A stretch of DNA of 64,000 nucleotides from Ralstonia sp. A12 (GTDB lineage: Bacteria > Pseudomonadota > Gammaproteobacteria > Burkholderiales > Burkholderiaceae), in NCBI RefSeq assembly GCF_000801955.1, contig NZ_JSZO01000033.1:62001-126000 (forward strand), in the 5' to 3' direction. The translations under genes were made by a program, and so were the position numbers. The notes under the pieces are model-generated. The model did no database searches. It was not told the DNA's origin and saw nothing but the letters and a program-made list of their open reading frames with translations. Shown here in pieces: positions 35,387 through 46,945 of the stretch. Within the stretch, counting starts at the first letter, position 1. Every line of letters starts with the position of its first letter.

Positions 35387-36220
35387 ATGCCATCTCGCCC
35401 GTCATATTCGACGTCGCTTCGTGCCGCCCCGGATCTCGCCGGCGCGCACATCCTTGTCGCAGATGATTGCCCCAACGAGCTTCAACTACTGATCGAGATT
35501 TTGCGTGTTGCCCGTTGCCGGATCAGTGTTGCATTCGATGGCATCCAGGCTTATCACCGGGCACAGGCAGTGGCCCCCGACCTGATCCTGATGGATGTGC
35601 GCATGCCCCGCATGGATGGCTTTGCCTCGTGCCGGTTGCTCACTGCAACGCCTTCAACACAGGCCATTCCGATCATTATGCTGACGGCAGCGACGGATCT
35701 CCATGACCGACTCGAAGGGCTCGAAATCGGTGCGATTGACTATATCGTCAAGCCATTTGAACCCGCAGAGGTCATCGCGCGCATCCGGAATCACCTGAAG
35801 AAGGCGCTCAACAGTCGTTCCGAACACTACCTGCCCGCGCTCCCCGACACTCCGGATGCGTCCTTGGTACGCGCAGCCAGCCAGCTTCTGCTGCGTGACG
35901 TGCGCAACCCGCCCACCGTCGAAGATCTAGCCAAGCAGGTGGGTACCCACGAAAAGCGCCTGTCTCGGGTATTCCGCGACCATCTCGGAAAGACCGTCTT
36001 CGAATATTTGCGCGACACGCGGCTGCAAATGGCGCAGCGTTTTCTCGCTAGAACATCGATGGGTACCGGAGAGATCGCTGAAGAGATCGGTTTTTCCAGC
36101 GCCGCCAATTTTGCAACTGCGTTTCGCGACCGCTTCGGCACCACGCCATCTGCCTGGAAGCGGCAGCACCGCGAAGTCGACACCACCGATCCCATTCAGG
36201 TCCCGAACACCGATGCGTGA
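35387..36220 (+). CDS. REC-AraC response regulator
   Basis: A 277-residue regulator from ATG 35387 (an upstream TTG at 35375 is less likely). It has a receiver domain with phosphoacceptor Asp70 in LILMDVRMPRMDG, the Lys of IDYIVKPFEP, and an N-terminal acidic pair in ILVADDCPNE. A C-terminal AraC-type double-HTH domain follows (VEDLAKQVGTHEKRLSRVFRDHLGKTVFEYLRDTRLQMAQRFL and GEIAEEIGFSSAANFATAFRDRFGTTPSAWK). The gene ends overlapping the start of the kinase gene (ATGCGTGA, 36213-36220). It and the kinase form a two-component pair. The target is unknown, though the long intergenic region and adhesin gene are adjacent. Confidence 0.92.
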   Translation: MPSRPSYSTSLRAAPDLAGAHILVADDCPNELQLLIEILRVARCRISVAFDGIQAYHRAQAVAPDLILMDVRMPRMDGFASCRLLTATPSTQAIPIIMLTAATDLHDRLEGLEIGAIDYIVKPFEPAEVIARIRNHLKKALNSRSEHYLPALPDTPDASLVRAASQLLLRDVRNPPTVEDLAKQVGTHEKRLSRVFRDHLGKTVFEYLRDTRLQMAQRFLARTSMGTGEIAEEIGFSSAANFATAFRDRFGTTPSAWKRQHREVDTTDPIQVPNTDA

Positions 36221-38546
36221 ACGATGCAAAGCATGTGCAGTGTTGTATCGCGCTGCGCTGTGCTTCCTGCTGCTTGCGTGCATGCCCCTTCCGGCAGCTT
36301 GGGCCGCCACTGCCGAAAGCCCAGCGCTGCTGGAGGATGTATCGATATTCGAAGACGCCACGGCCGCGATGCCGCTCGAAGCGATCGTTGCCCTGCCCAA
36401 GAGTGATCGTGGTGGCTTTGTACCGGCCACAAAGGCGCGGCTGAATCCTGGATTCTCGCGGTCTGCCTGGTGGGTCCGCCTCACGCTGGTCAATCACGAC
36501 AATGTCGAGCGCCCAATCGTGCTGGCGCTGCGCGACGCACGTGTTGATCGGGCGGACTTCTATAGCCCGCGGAGCGGCCACTGGGCACAGGATGCCGTAT
36601 TCCCGACCGCCAGCACCGACGCGAATCAGGCGCAGCCCCGGTACCCGGTACTCAACATGACCCTGCATCCAGGCGAGAAGATCCCGGTCATGGTGCGGGT
36701 CACCTCCCGCAAGACGTTGCAACTGGAGCCCATGGCCTTTGCTCAGGAGGCATGGCACGCAAGGGAGATTCGCGCCGCCTTGTGGAACTTTGGATTCCTT
36801 GGCGGCCTGCTGGCATTGACGTGGGCTGCCTTGCTGATCGGATTCTTTTCTCGCAGTAGCGCGTTCTATCTGTTGGCAGGCCTGTCCCTGAATACCGCCT
36901 TATATGAGGCATCCATTCGCGGCTATACCCGTGCCTATCTGTGGCCGCATGCGCCCGAATGGTCAGCGCGTAGCGAAATACTGTTTGTGTATCTTGCCAT
37001 CGCGCTCTTCATTGCGTTCATTCTGAAGATTGCTCGCGGTGAAAACGTCAGGATGCCGGTGCAGGTCATCTACGTGGTGATACTGTGCCTTGAGTGCATC
37101 GGCATGGTCGGCGCCGCGTTCGGCGATCTCCTTGTCTTTACGCGGTTCTGCCTGCAACTGAGCGTCGCACTCGGCATCTTCAATGTCTGCATTGCGCTGT
37201 TACTTGCCAAACGCGGCACCCCAACCGGCCGTCTGTTGCTGGTAACGGTCTGCTTTGCTCTCTTCAATATCCTGATACGGGCTATCGAAGCGCTCGATGC
37301 GCTACCTTCGGCGATGTCATGGCTCAAGTCTGACATTTACCCCAATCCCGTCATTGCGATCATCGGCCTTGCCACGCATCTCGTGGTTCTGGCAGCCTGG
37401 ATCAACCATGTGGGCCGTCAGCGCACAGAAGCAAGGCAGCGGCTGGAACATTGGCAGCTCACGGAACAGGATCGGCTGCGGGACGAAGTCGCGAAACGGA
37501 CGGTCGCGCTGAACGAAGCGCTGGACCAAGCGCAAACCAGCATGCAGCAGAAGATTGAAACCCTGGGGTATGTCAGCCACGACTTGCGCGCACCGTTGTC
37601 TACGATCAACGGGTACGCGAAACTCCTGCTCGATAGCGCGACACAGAGTCAGGCCAAGCTGATCCAATCCATCGACCGAAGCATCCGCTACCAACTGACG
37701 CTCATTGACGAGCTGCTGGAATATACGAAGGCCGAACTGCAGCCACTCGGCGTTGCTCCCAGCCCCGTGGACTTGCCAGACCTTCTGGATGACATCGCCG
37801 GCTATGCCATCGCACTTTGCGCACAACAGAACAACCAGTTCATTTATCGGCCGTTGACGCCGCTGCCGAAAACGTTGGAGATCGACGGAATCCGTCTCCA
37901 GCAAGTCTTGCTCAACCTTCTATCCAACGCGTCGAAGTTCACACACAACGGCGTCGTAACGCTATCCATAGAGGCACACCAGCAGGCCGACGGCTATCGT
38001 GTCAGCCTTGAGGTTGCCGACACAGGCATCGGGATCGACGTCGCGAAGAAAACCGACATTTTCGGCGCCTACCAACAAGTCCAGGCAATCAACGGAGGGA
38101 CTGGACTCGGTCTGTTTATCGCACAGCGCATCGTCAAAGCCATGCGCGGCGAACTGCTTGTCTCCAGCAGACCCGGCGTTGGAACATCGTTCGCTTTCGA
38201 AATCACCGCGCCGGCCCTTGGACATGCTCTGATCGATGTGGACGATCTCCCTCGCCCAACACAGCCCAAGACCGAACCCGCACGCCCCCGTACGCCAACG
38301 CTCCGGCCTCCAGCCCAGGACCTTGATGAACTTGCCCAGTTCGCCAGAAACGGCCGCCTGACGGACGTGGAAGACTGGATCAGCAGATTTGCGAATGTCC
38401 CCGGCTATGCCAGCTTTCTCGGCGAAGTCCAAAAATGCGTCGATGCCCTGGATTTTGCAGCGATAGAAGCGCTGCTTGCCTCGACAAAAGACCAGGCTGA
38501 TCTGACCTCTGTTGATCTGGACCGAATCCTGACCTACCGGGTGTAG
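36213..38546 (+). CDS. 7TMR-DISM sensor histidine kinase
   Basis: A 777-residue sensor kinase. ATG 36213 starts within the end of the response regulator; an N-terminal signal peptide (ALCFLLLACMPLPAAWA) is followed by a 7TMR-DISMED2-like periplasmic domain (about 30-165), seven membrane helices (about 185-400), a coiled coil, the HisKA domain with phosphorylated His456 (SHDLRAP), and an HATPase with LNLLSNASKF and GTGLGLFIAQ. The last about 90 residues (RPRTPTLRPPAQDLDELAQFARNG onward) are an extra C-terminal domain of unknown function. The ligand is unknown; DISMED2 domains are thought to bind carbohydrates or other small ligands outside the cell. Confidence 0.92.
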   Translation: MRERCKACAVLYRAALCFLLLACMPLPAAWAATAESPALLEDVSIFEDATAAMPLEAIVALPKSDRGGFVPATKARLNPGFSRSAWWVRLTLVNHDNVERPIVLALRDARVDRADFYSPRSGHWAQDAVFPTASTDANQAQPRYPVLNMTLHPGEKIPVMVRVTSRKTLQLEPMAFAQEAWHAREIRAALWNFGFLGGLLALTWAALLIGFFSRSSAFYLLAGLSLNTALYEASIRGYTRAYLWPHAPEWSARSEILFVYLAIALFIAFILKIARGENVRMPVQVIYVVILCLECIGMVGAAFGDLLVFTRFCLQLSVALGIFNVCIALLLAKRGTPTGRLLLVTVCFALFNILIRAIEALDALPSAMSWLKSDIYPNPVIAIIGLATHLVVLAAWINHVGRQRTEARQRLEHWQLTEQDRLRDEVAKRTVALNEALDQAQTSMQQKIETLGYVSHDLRAPLSTINGYAKLLLDSATQSQAKLIQSIDRSIRYQLTLIDELLEYTKAELQPLGVAPSPVDLPDLLDDIAGYAIALCAQQNNQFIYRPLTPLPKTLEIDGIRLQQVLLNLLSNASKFTHNGVVTLSIEAHQQADGYRVSLEVADTGIGIDVAKKTDIFGAYQQVQAINGGTGLGLFIAQRIVKAMRGELLVSSRPGVGTSFAFEITAPALGHALIDVDDLPRPTQPKTEPARPRTPTLRPPAQDLDELAQFARNGRLTDVEDWISRFANVPGYASFLGEVQKCVDALDFAAIEALLASTKDQADLTSVDLDRILTYRV

Positions 38547-38727
38547 GCCAATCAACCACGTCACGTTCATCCGGATGCCGGACGAGGTTGGTGTCGCTCG
38601 CCACACACCTCTGCGCTTCGCCCCGCTACAATCTTCGCGCCCCAATAGGCGTCACACCAGCGCCTGTCCGCGGCGACGCGCCTCCACAAGGCCACGCCCG
38701 CACTCGTCCTGAACGCATCCAATAAAA

Positions 38728-41022
38728 ATGAAGCCCGCGTTGAAACGCATGAACTTGCAACCAAGCTCCAGTCAGCGAAATGCGGGGTATTCGGACCGTC
38801 GATGCACGCCACCGCAGCCGTGCAGCGTAGCGCAACGAAAGATCTGGCAGGCAACAGATCAAGGTCGACGGGCAATCCTTGCTGGAGTGATGCTTTGCGC
38901 AACGGCCGCTGGCCATGCATACGCGCAGGCGGCACAGCAAGCGAACGATACGCAAGGCCCGGTCGCCGCACTGCCGGAGACCGTGACGAAAGGTACGGCG
39001 AAGGTGCCGTCAGTCGGGCTCGTTGGTCAACGCACCGCAACGGGAACGAAGACCGATACGCCGATCACGGAGATTCCTCAAACGGTCAACGTCGTCACTG
39101 AGCAACAGATGGCGATGACCGGCTCGACCGACCTCAACCAGACACTGCGCTACCTGCCAGGGTTCGCATCGTATGGTTCCGACAACCGCTCGGACCTGTA
39201 CGCGACGCTGCGAGGCTTTAAGCCGGCTCTGTTTGTCGACGGGTTGCCAGCGCCGAATACGACGGTCATCGCGGATTGGCGCGTTGCCCCGTATACGATC
39301 GACAGCATCACTGTGCTACGTGGGCCGACGTCGGTGCTGTATGGGGCCGGCGATCCGGGCGCGATCGTCGATGTGCAGATGAAGCAGGCCGACGGCCAGC
39401 GCGTGCGTGAGGCAGGTGTGCAGATCGGCAACTACGCGCGGAAGGAAACGATGCTCGATATCGGCGACAAGCTCGACGACGACGGCAGGGTTGCCTATCG
39501 CTTCGTCGGCGTTGCAAGCGACGGTAACGCACTGACCGGGCCGCATGACGAGCAGCGCGTCGCGCTTGCGCCTTCACTGCGCTGGCGGCCGGATGCCGAC
39601 ACCTCGCTGACACTCACTGCGACCTACCTGCAGGATCGGAGTGATTTTTCACACAACTTCCTCCCCGCGCAGGGCACCGTGCTGCCGAACCCCAATGGGC
39701 AGCTCACGCATGACGTCTACACGGGCGACCCGACATTCAATGACTACCGAAAGAAGCAGTGGTCGCTCGGCTATCAGTTCTCGCACAACCTCAATTCGAC
39801 GTGGACATTGCGCCAGAACGTACGCTGGATGCACTTGTCGCTTGATGACGCATCGGTCTTCGGCGCCGGCCTTGCCAACGGCAGTACGACCAACATCACG
39901 CGTTACGCAGGGCTGTTCCAGTTCAACTACAGCCGCCTCGATATCGACAACACCGCACAGGCGCGTTTCGGCACAGGGCCGCTCGAACACACGGTGCTGC
40001 TCGGCTTCCAGTACAGCCGGCAGACGACGACCGACAGCGAGTGGCTTGCGCTGGCGCCGCGCCTGAATATCTACAATCCGGTCTACACGCCAGTCACGAC
40101 CGCGATCTTCTCGGGCCCGACGCTTCTGGGCCACCCCAATCTGCACACGGCGATGAGCACGGTCAGTACCTACGCACAAGACCAGATCAAATGGAACCGC
40201 TGGGTCTTGACGCTCGGTGGCCGCGAGGATTGGGTCAATCTGCGCCAGGACGACCGCGGGGCCGGCACGCAGACTAACCAGGACGTCAGCGCGTTCTCGG
40301 GCCGCGTCGGCCTCACGTATCGCGGCAACTACGGGCTTTCGCCGTACGTTGGCTATTCGACATCGTTCAACCCGGTCATCGGTGTGAGGATGTTTGGTGG
40401 AGGATTGCCGCAGCCAACGCGCGGCACGCAAACCGAGGCAGGTTTGCGTTGGCAGCCGCTTGGCAAGAACCTGATGTTGAGCGCGGCCGTCTACCAGATC
40501 AACCAGACGAACGTCGTGACACCGGCGCCGAGAAATCTCGACCCCACCGGCCTATCCTCCGTGCAGACTGGCGAGGTGCGTTCGCGCGGCATCGAGTTGA
40601 ACGCGGTCGGGAACGTGACGCACGAGTTATCGGTGATTGCGTCGTACATCTATCAGGATGTGAAGAACGTGAAGGCGAACGACGCGTCGCTGAACCACTG
40701 GCCGGTCGACATTCCACGGCCGCGCCAGATGGCGTCGCTGTGGGCTGACTGGACATGGCATACCGGGGCCCTCGCGGGATTCGGCATTGGCGGCGGGATC
40801 CGCTACCAGAGCGCGTCGGCGGGTGCGCCAGACAACTCGCTGACGGTCCCGAGCTACACGCTGTACGACGCGGCACTGCACTATGGCACGCGCGATTGGC
40901 GTTTTTCACTGAACGTGATGAACCTGTTCGACCGTCGCTACATCAGCGGTTGCCAGTCGTACGCGGTCTGCGTATTCGGCAACGAGCGCACCGTGCTAGC
41001 CAGCGCCAAATACAATTGGTGA
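38728..41022 (+). CDS. TonB-dependent siderophore receptor
   Basis: A 764-residue receptor resembling FhuA/FoxA-type hydroxamate siderophore receptors. A long N-terminal region (signal peptide around residues 45-68: GRRAILAGVMLCATAAGHAYA) precedes the plug (TDTPITEIPQTVNVVTEQQMAMTGSTDLNQTLRYLPGF, TLRGF, SVLYGAGDPGAIVDVQ) and barrel, which ends in Trp (KYNW). The start may be further down at 38749 (MNLQPSSS), but the coding part is certain. No TonB-regulating FecI/FecR genes are adjacent. The gene stands alone between the kinase gene and a crotonase. It is predicted to import a ferric siderophore, possibly ferrioxamine or ferrichrome type, by resemblance only. Confidence 0.88.
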   Translation: MKPALKRMNLQPSSSQRNAGYSDRRCTPPQPCSVAQRKIWQATDQGRRAILAGVMLCATAAGHAYAQAAQQANDTQGPVAALPETVTKGTAKVPSVGLVGQRTATGTKTDTPITEIPQTVNVVTEQQMAMTGSTDLNQTLRYLPGFASYGSDNRSDLYATLRGFKPALFVDGLPAPNTTVIADWRVAPYTIDSITVLRGPTSVLYGAGDPGAIVDVQMKQADGQRVREAGVQIGNYARKETMLDIGDKLDDDGRVAYRFVGVASDGNALTGPHDEQRVALAPSLRWRPDADTSLTLTATYLQDRSDFSHNFLPAQGTVLPNPNGQLTHDVYTGDPTFNDYRKKQWSLGYQFSHNLNSTWTLRQNVRWMHLSLDDASVFGAGLANGSTTNITRYAGLFQFNYSRLDIDNTAQARFGTGPLEHTVLLGFQYSRQTTTDSEWLALAPRLNIYNPVYTPVTTAIFSGPTLLGHPNLHTAMSTVSTYAQDQIKWNRWVLTLGGREDWVNLRQDDRGAGTQTNQDVSAFSGRVGLTYRGNYGLSPYVGYSTSFNPVIGVRMFGGGLPQPTRGTQTEAGLRWQPLGKNLMLSAAVYQINQTNVVTPAPRNLDPTGLSSVQTGEVRSRGIELNAVGNVTHELSVIASYIYQDVKNVKANDASLNHWPVDIPRPRQMASLWADWTWHTGALAGFGIGGGIRYQSASAGAPDNSLTVPSYTLYDAALHYGTRDWRFSLNVMNLFDRRYISGCQSYAVCVFGNERTVLASAKYNW

Positions 41023-41356
41023 CGATACACCTCTGATTTTCGGAGTCGACACAGGTGCGGTGATGTCCCTGGTTTACCGCGAAGGCTGCCGACACGGCAA
41101 CTTACCGATCAAGCGGCACAGCTGGCCCTGGCGGCGCTGGGCAAACGGCCAAGTGGACGACACCTGCCGAACTCGCCCGTCACGCACGGAAGGATGCCTC
41201 GACGGACGATTCAACGACGCCGGAAATCTCCACTTCTGGTCGGTACTCATTCCGGTGTTGTGTCAATGCGGGCTTCGCAGGCAGCCCGTGGCCGCCTTTC
41301 GTCCCCTGCGGCAGGGACGATAAGATGCGGCAGACCCAACATCCGATATCTCCACC
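41023..41356. other. Intergenic stretch without gene
   Basis: 334 bp between the siderophore receptor and the crotonase gene. A long open frame reads through it but shows no family, signal or convincing start. I see no clear regulatory element. Confidence 0.4.
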
Positions 41357-42184
41357 ATGACAGAACGCATCCTACTCAGCATCGAGGCCGGCGTGGCCGA
41401 AGTCCGGCTCAACCGGCCGGAGAAGATGAACGCCATCGACCCGGCCATGTTCGAGGCCCTGGTCGCAACCGGTGAACGCCTGATGAATGAGGCGGACTTG
41501 CGTGCCGTAGTGCTGTCCGGTGAGGGCCGCGCCTTCTGCGCCGGGCTGGACATGGGCAGCATGGCAAGCCTTGGCAAGAACGATAGCGGCTCGGACATCA
41601 GCGCCGGCCGGCTAGCGCGGCGCACGCATGGATCGGCCAATCTGCCGCAGTACGCGTGCATGGTCTGGCGCGAGTTGCCTGTGCCGGTGCTGGCGGCCGT
41701 GCACGGGGTCGCATACGGCGGTGGGCTGCAGATTGCGCTGGGCGCGGACACGCGCTACGTGAGCGCCGACACGCGCCTGTCAGTCATGGAAATCAAGTGG
41801 GGGCTGGTGCCCGACATGGGCGGCATGGCACTCGCGCGTGGCCTCGTCCGCCCTGACCGGTTGCGCGAGTTGATCTACAGCGGGCGCGTCGTCAACGGTG
41901 AGGAGGCCTGCGCCCTGGGTCTGGCAACCCACGTGGTTGATGACCCGCGCGCAGCGGCACTGGCTGCGGCACACGAGATCGCGCAAAGGAGCCCGGACGC
42001 AATTCGTGCGGCCAAGCGCCTGATGCGCGTTGTGGAGGATGGCGATACCGCTGCCATCCTGCTGGCCGAATCCATCGAGCAGGACCGCCTGATCGGTGCG
42101 CCCAATCAGCGTGAAGCCGTGCTCGCCGGCATGGAAAATCGCGCACCGGCATTTCAGCCGGCCGCGAAGTACTCAGGCAATTAA
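41357..42184 (+). CDS. Crotonase-family protein with Gln at the first catalytic position
   Basis: A 275-residue enoyl-CoA hydratase/isomerase-family enzyme. The oxyanion-hole segments are FCAGLDMG (60-67) and VAYGGGLQIALGAD. In classical enoyl-CoA hydratase the two catalytic glutamates are in GGGCELAM and the PEILLG region. Here the first is Gln125 (GGGLQIAL) and the second is retained as Glu145 (MEIKWG). So hydratase activity is less certain; isomerase or another crotonase reaction is possible. It binds an acyl-CoA in the cytoplasm. It stands alone. Confidence 0.87.
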   Translation: MTERILLSIEAGVAEVRLNRPEKMNAIDPAMFEALVATGERLMNEADLRAVVLSGEGRAFCAGLDMGSMASLGKNDSGSDISAGRLARRTHGSANLPQYACMVWRELPVPVLAAVHGVAYGGGLQIALGADTRYVSADTRLSVMEIKWGLVPDMGGMALARGLVRPDRLRELIYSGRVVNGEEACALGLATHVVDDPRAAALAAAHEIAQRSPDAIRAAKRLMRVVEDGDTAAILLAESIEQDRLIGAPNQREAVLAGMENRAPAFQPAAKYSGN

Positions 42185-42199
42185 ACGGGAGCGACGCGC

Positions 42200-42736
42200 T
42201 CAGGCGGCGACAGGCTTGCCGCCGAGCGACGCACGCATGGCGCGCGCGCGGCTGACCACCTCGTCACGCAGCGGTGCGCGCAAACCCATCGCAAACGCGG
42301 TCTCCGCCACCAGAAACAGCGGGCCGATCACCAGGCCCGCCAGATCGTCAACGAAGGCCGGCTTGCGCCCTTCGTAGTAGTGGCCGACAAACTGCACGAT
42401 CCAGCCGATCACGAACAGGCCGATACCGACTGATAGCCACGCCGCCATCGAGTGCGCCGCCACGTGGCCGCCCACCCAAACGCACGCGCCGACCAGCGCG
42501 AACATCACCACACCAAACACCACATCCAGGCGCAGGTAGAACACCGTCACCGCTGCCAGCAGGAGCAACGCGGGCGTCACGGCCACACCACCGGCCAACT
42601 CCGCAAACACGGGCCGCGACAAAAGAATCGCCACCGCCAGCACGATGGCCGGGATGCCGACAAAATGCGTGGCGATATTGCGGCCGTCCTGGTGGTAGGC
42701 CGCGTAGTTCGAAAGGTGGTCTGACAGGCTGCGCAT
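42200..42736 (-). CDS. Mpo1-like/DUF962 membrane protein
   Basis: A 178-residue membrane protein of the YGL010w/Mpo1 (DUF962) family. Start 42736 has GGAGA upstream. Motifs are SNYAAYHQDGRNIATHFVGIPAIV at the N-terminus and VQFVGHYYEGRKPAF, containing the conserved His residues of Mpo1, which in yeast is an Fe-dependent 2-hydroxy fatty-acid dioxygenase. Four membrane segments can be seen. Enzymatic role in bacteria is inference from the family. Convergent with the crotonase gene, 15 bp apart. Confidence 0.85.
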   Translation of the reverse strand: MRSLSDHLSNYAAYHQDGRNIATHFVGIPAIVLAVAILLSRPVFAELAGGVAVTPALLLLAAVTVFYLRLDVVFGVVMFALVGACVWVGGHVAAHSMAAWLSVGIGLFVIGWIVQFVGHYYEGRKPAFVDDLAGLVIGPLFLVAETAFAMGLRAPLRDEVVSRARAMRASLGGKPVAA

Positions 42737-42886
42737 CGTGGTCTCCGGTTTTTTGTGCGTTTGCAGCATGGACGCTGCAATTGCCCCCTCGTTATGATCA
42801 TTTCATCTTAGTCAGCGGATGGAACGACGCTCTGTCACATAGCCGACAAATTCGCCGTTCTGAAGCCCTCTTCCAATGCCGGCCCC

Positions 42887-43606
42887 ATGGACCGCTCCGC
42901 CCTCCCCCACACGCCCGCAGATGCTGCGTCATACCGCGAACGCCTGCACGCCAGCAGCTGGTTCGGCTCACTCGAAACCGCCCTGCAGGACGCGTTGATT
43001 GGCATTGCTGCCGTGCACCGTCTTGGGCCGGGCGACGTGCTGTTCCGGCGCGGTGAACCGCCGGACGGGCTGTATTGCGTGGTGGAAGGCACGATCTGCA
43101 TCGGTGCCACCAGCGCGGAGGGGCGCGAAGCCCTGCTGGCGGTGCTGGAACCCGTCAATTGGTTTGGCGAGATCGGTGTGTTCGACCACCAGCCACGCAC
43201 CCACGATGCCCGTGCCGACAGCAACACGACATTGCTGCACATGCCCCAGACCGCGCTGGTCGCCCTGCTGGACAGCACCCCGGCACTGCTGCATGCCTTC
43301 GCGCTGCTGCTGACACACAAGCTGCGGCTGACCTTTACGGTGCTGGAAGAGACCGCCCTGCTGCCCGCCTCCGTGCGCGTGGCCCGCCGCCTGCTACTGA
43401 TGGCCGACGGCTACGGCGACCTGCGCCTGGGCACGCGCCGCGTGCTGCGCGTGCCGCAGGAGCAGCTTGCGCAACTTCTGGCGCTATCCCGCCAGACGGT
43501 CAACCAAGTCCTGAAGGACTTTCAGGCACGCGGCATCCTCAAGGTGGCCTACGGAGAGATCGAATTGTTGGACTTTTCTGGCCTGCGCGAACTCGCCAGG
43601 GGGTGA
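42887..43606 (+). CDS. Crp/Fnr-family regulator
   Basis: A 239-residue transcription factor. A cyclic-nucleotide-binding-like domain (about 20-140: [23 protein letters not shown]) is followed by a dimerisation helix and a Crp-type HTH (about 160-225: [34 protein letters not shown]). The CxxC/Cys cluster of Fnr is absent, so it is not an oxygen sensor of that type. The effector is unknown. It lies upstream of the solitary EF-G gene on the same strand, 131 bp away. Confidence 0.9.
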   Translation: MDRSALPHTPADAASYRERLHASSWFGSLETALQDALIGIAAVHRLGPGDVLFRRGEPPDGLYCVVEGTICIGATSAEGREALLAVLEPVNWFGEIGVFDHQPRTHDARADSNTTLLHMPQTALVALLDSTPALLHAFALLLTHKLRLTFTVLEETALLPASVRVARRLLLMADGYGDLRLGTRRVLRVPQEQLAQLLALSRQTVNQVLKDFQARGILKVAYGEIELLDFSGLRELARG

Positions 43607-43737
43607 AATCCTATCCGATGGCCTTACATACGCCGGATCAGGACCAATCCTATAATGTGTTCCCACTCGCACATTCGCCCCTCCGCATGGTGTGGAGTCG
43701 GCGTTGCGAGTGTCCTCTACTAGGGAAGAGAAACATC

Positions 43738-45840
<2,103 letters not shown>

Positions 45841-45857
45841 CGCTGTTTGTTTTATCC

Positions 45858-45884
45858 GCTGCGGCCGCCTAGTGCGGCCGCAGC
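45858..45884. terminator. Stem-loop between fusA and the convergent LysR gene
   Basis: GCTGCGGCCGC / GCGGCCGCAGC, a perfect 11-bp stem with a 5-nt loop, lying between two convergent genes. T tracts are weak on both sides (GCTTTGCGG and GGATAAAAC), so it is a probable but not textbook terminator. Confidence 0.6.
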
Positions 45885-45894
45885 GCTTTGCGGG

Positions 45895-46800
45895 CTACCC
45901 CGCGGGCAAGTTCTCGACGCAGAAATCGATGAACGCGTGCACCTTGGCTGGCAGGTGGCGCCGCGACGGGTACAGCGCGTACAGCGCAAAACGCTCGTCC
46001 GGCCAATCGGGAAACAGGTCGACAAGTTGGCCACTGCGCCGCAGCTCTTCCGTACCCAGCGCCATCACCTGGGCAATGCCCGCCCCCGCCACACACGCCG
46101 CGTGCATCGTGCGTACGTCCGACACCATCAATCGCCCAGCAGGCCGGATTTCGATGCGCTCGTCCGGGCGCCAGAACTCCCACTCGTAGGGGCGCCCCGT
46201 CACCGGGTTGTAGAACAGGATGCGCTCGTGTGACGGTACATCGCGCGGGTGTGCTGGTTGCCCATGCTTGGCGATGTAGTCCGGCGACGCCACGGTGATG
46301 ATGCGCGTCTCGATCAGCTTGCGCGCCACGAACGAGCCCACCGGCGGCGGCCCGAAGCGAATGGCCAGATCAAAACCATCGGCCACCAGATCGCCCACGT
46401 CGTCGCGCATGATGAGTTCCAGCGACAGATCGGGATGGCGCTCCAGAAACCCCGCTACCGGCGTCGCCAGCGCCATGCGCGAGAAAAACGGATCGACGTT
46501 CACCCGCAATCGCCCCAGCACGGCACCCGCCGCGCCCGAGGCCATCGCGGCGGCCTCGGTGATACCCGTCAAGTGCGGGCCCACCTGTTCGTAAAGGCGG
46601 CGCCCCTCATCGGTGAGGGTGAGCGAACGCGTGGTCCGCTCGATCAGGCGCACGCCGATGCGCGCCTCCAACCGGCTGATCGCACGGCTCACCCCTGACG
46701 GCGACAACCCCAATGCATCGGCCGCGCGCACGAAGCTGCCGCTTTCCGCCACGGCTGCCAGCAGCGTGATGCCGGAGAACAATTGCCCATCGAACGTCAT
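45895..46800 (-). CDS. LysR-family regulator, divergent from aldo-keto reductase
   Basis: A 301-residue LysR-type regulator. HTH: FVRAADALGLSPSGVSRAISRLEARIGVRLIERT (about 24-58), then the effector domain (LRVNVDPFFSRMALATPV). The YEWEFWRPDERIEI motif and VSDVRTMHAACVAGAGIAQV match the LysR subgroup that includes DmlR-like proteins, also seen in the regulator at 59656. It is divergent from the aldo-keto reductase gene 145 bp away, which is probably its target. Confidence 0.9.
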   Translation of the reverse strand: MTFDGQLFSGITLLAAVAESGSFVRAADALGLSPSGVSRAISRLEARIGVRLIERTTRSLTLTDEGRRLYEQVGPHLTGITEAAAMASGAAGAVLGRLRVNVDPFFSRMALATPVAGFLERHPDLSLELIMRDDVGDLVADGFDLAIRFGPPPVGSFVARKLIETRIITVASPDYIAKHGQPAHPRDVPSHERILFYNPVTGRPYEWEFWRPDERIEIRPAGRLMVSDVRTMHAACVAGAGIAQVMALGTEELRRSGQLVDLFPDWPDERFALYALYPSRRHLPAKVHAFIDFCVENLPAG

Positions 46801-46945
46801 GCAATCCCCTTCTGCCCGCAGTTATTACGGGAGTTTTTTCACGAATTATTTGCATGTTACGCACTTTATTCAAAGCTGAGCGATCGGCACCATGGCGGCC
46901 TGTTCACCCGTTGGTCCATTCAGCAGGCAACCCAAGGAGCCGCAC

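Noticed and set aside
41060-41323. 87-codon frame between the siderophore receptor and crotonase
   Set aside because: No family, no RBS; composition looks non-coding.
43075-43737. In-frame N-terminal extension of EF-G
   Set aside because: It runs through the Crp/Fnr gene in another frame; ATG 43738 has an RBS and the normal EF-G N-terminus.
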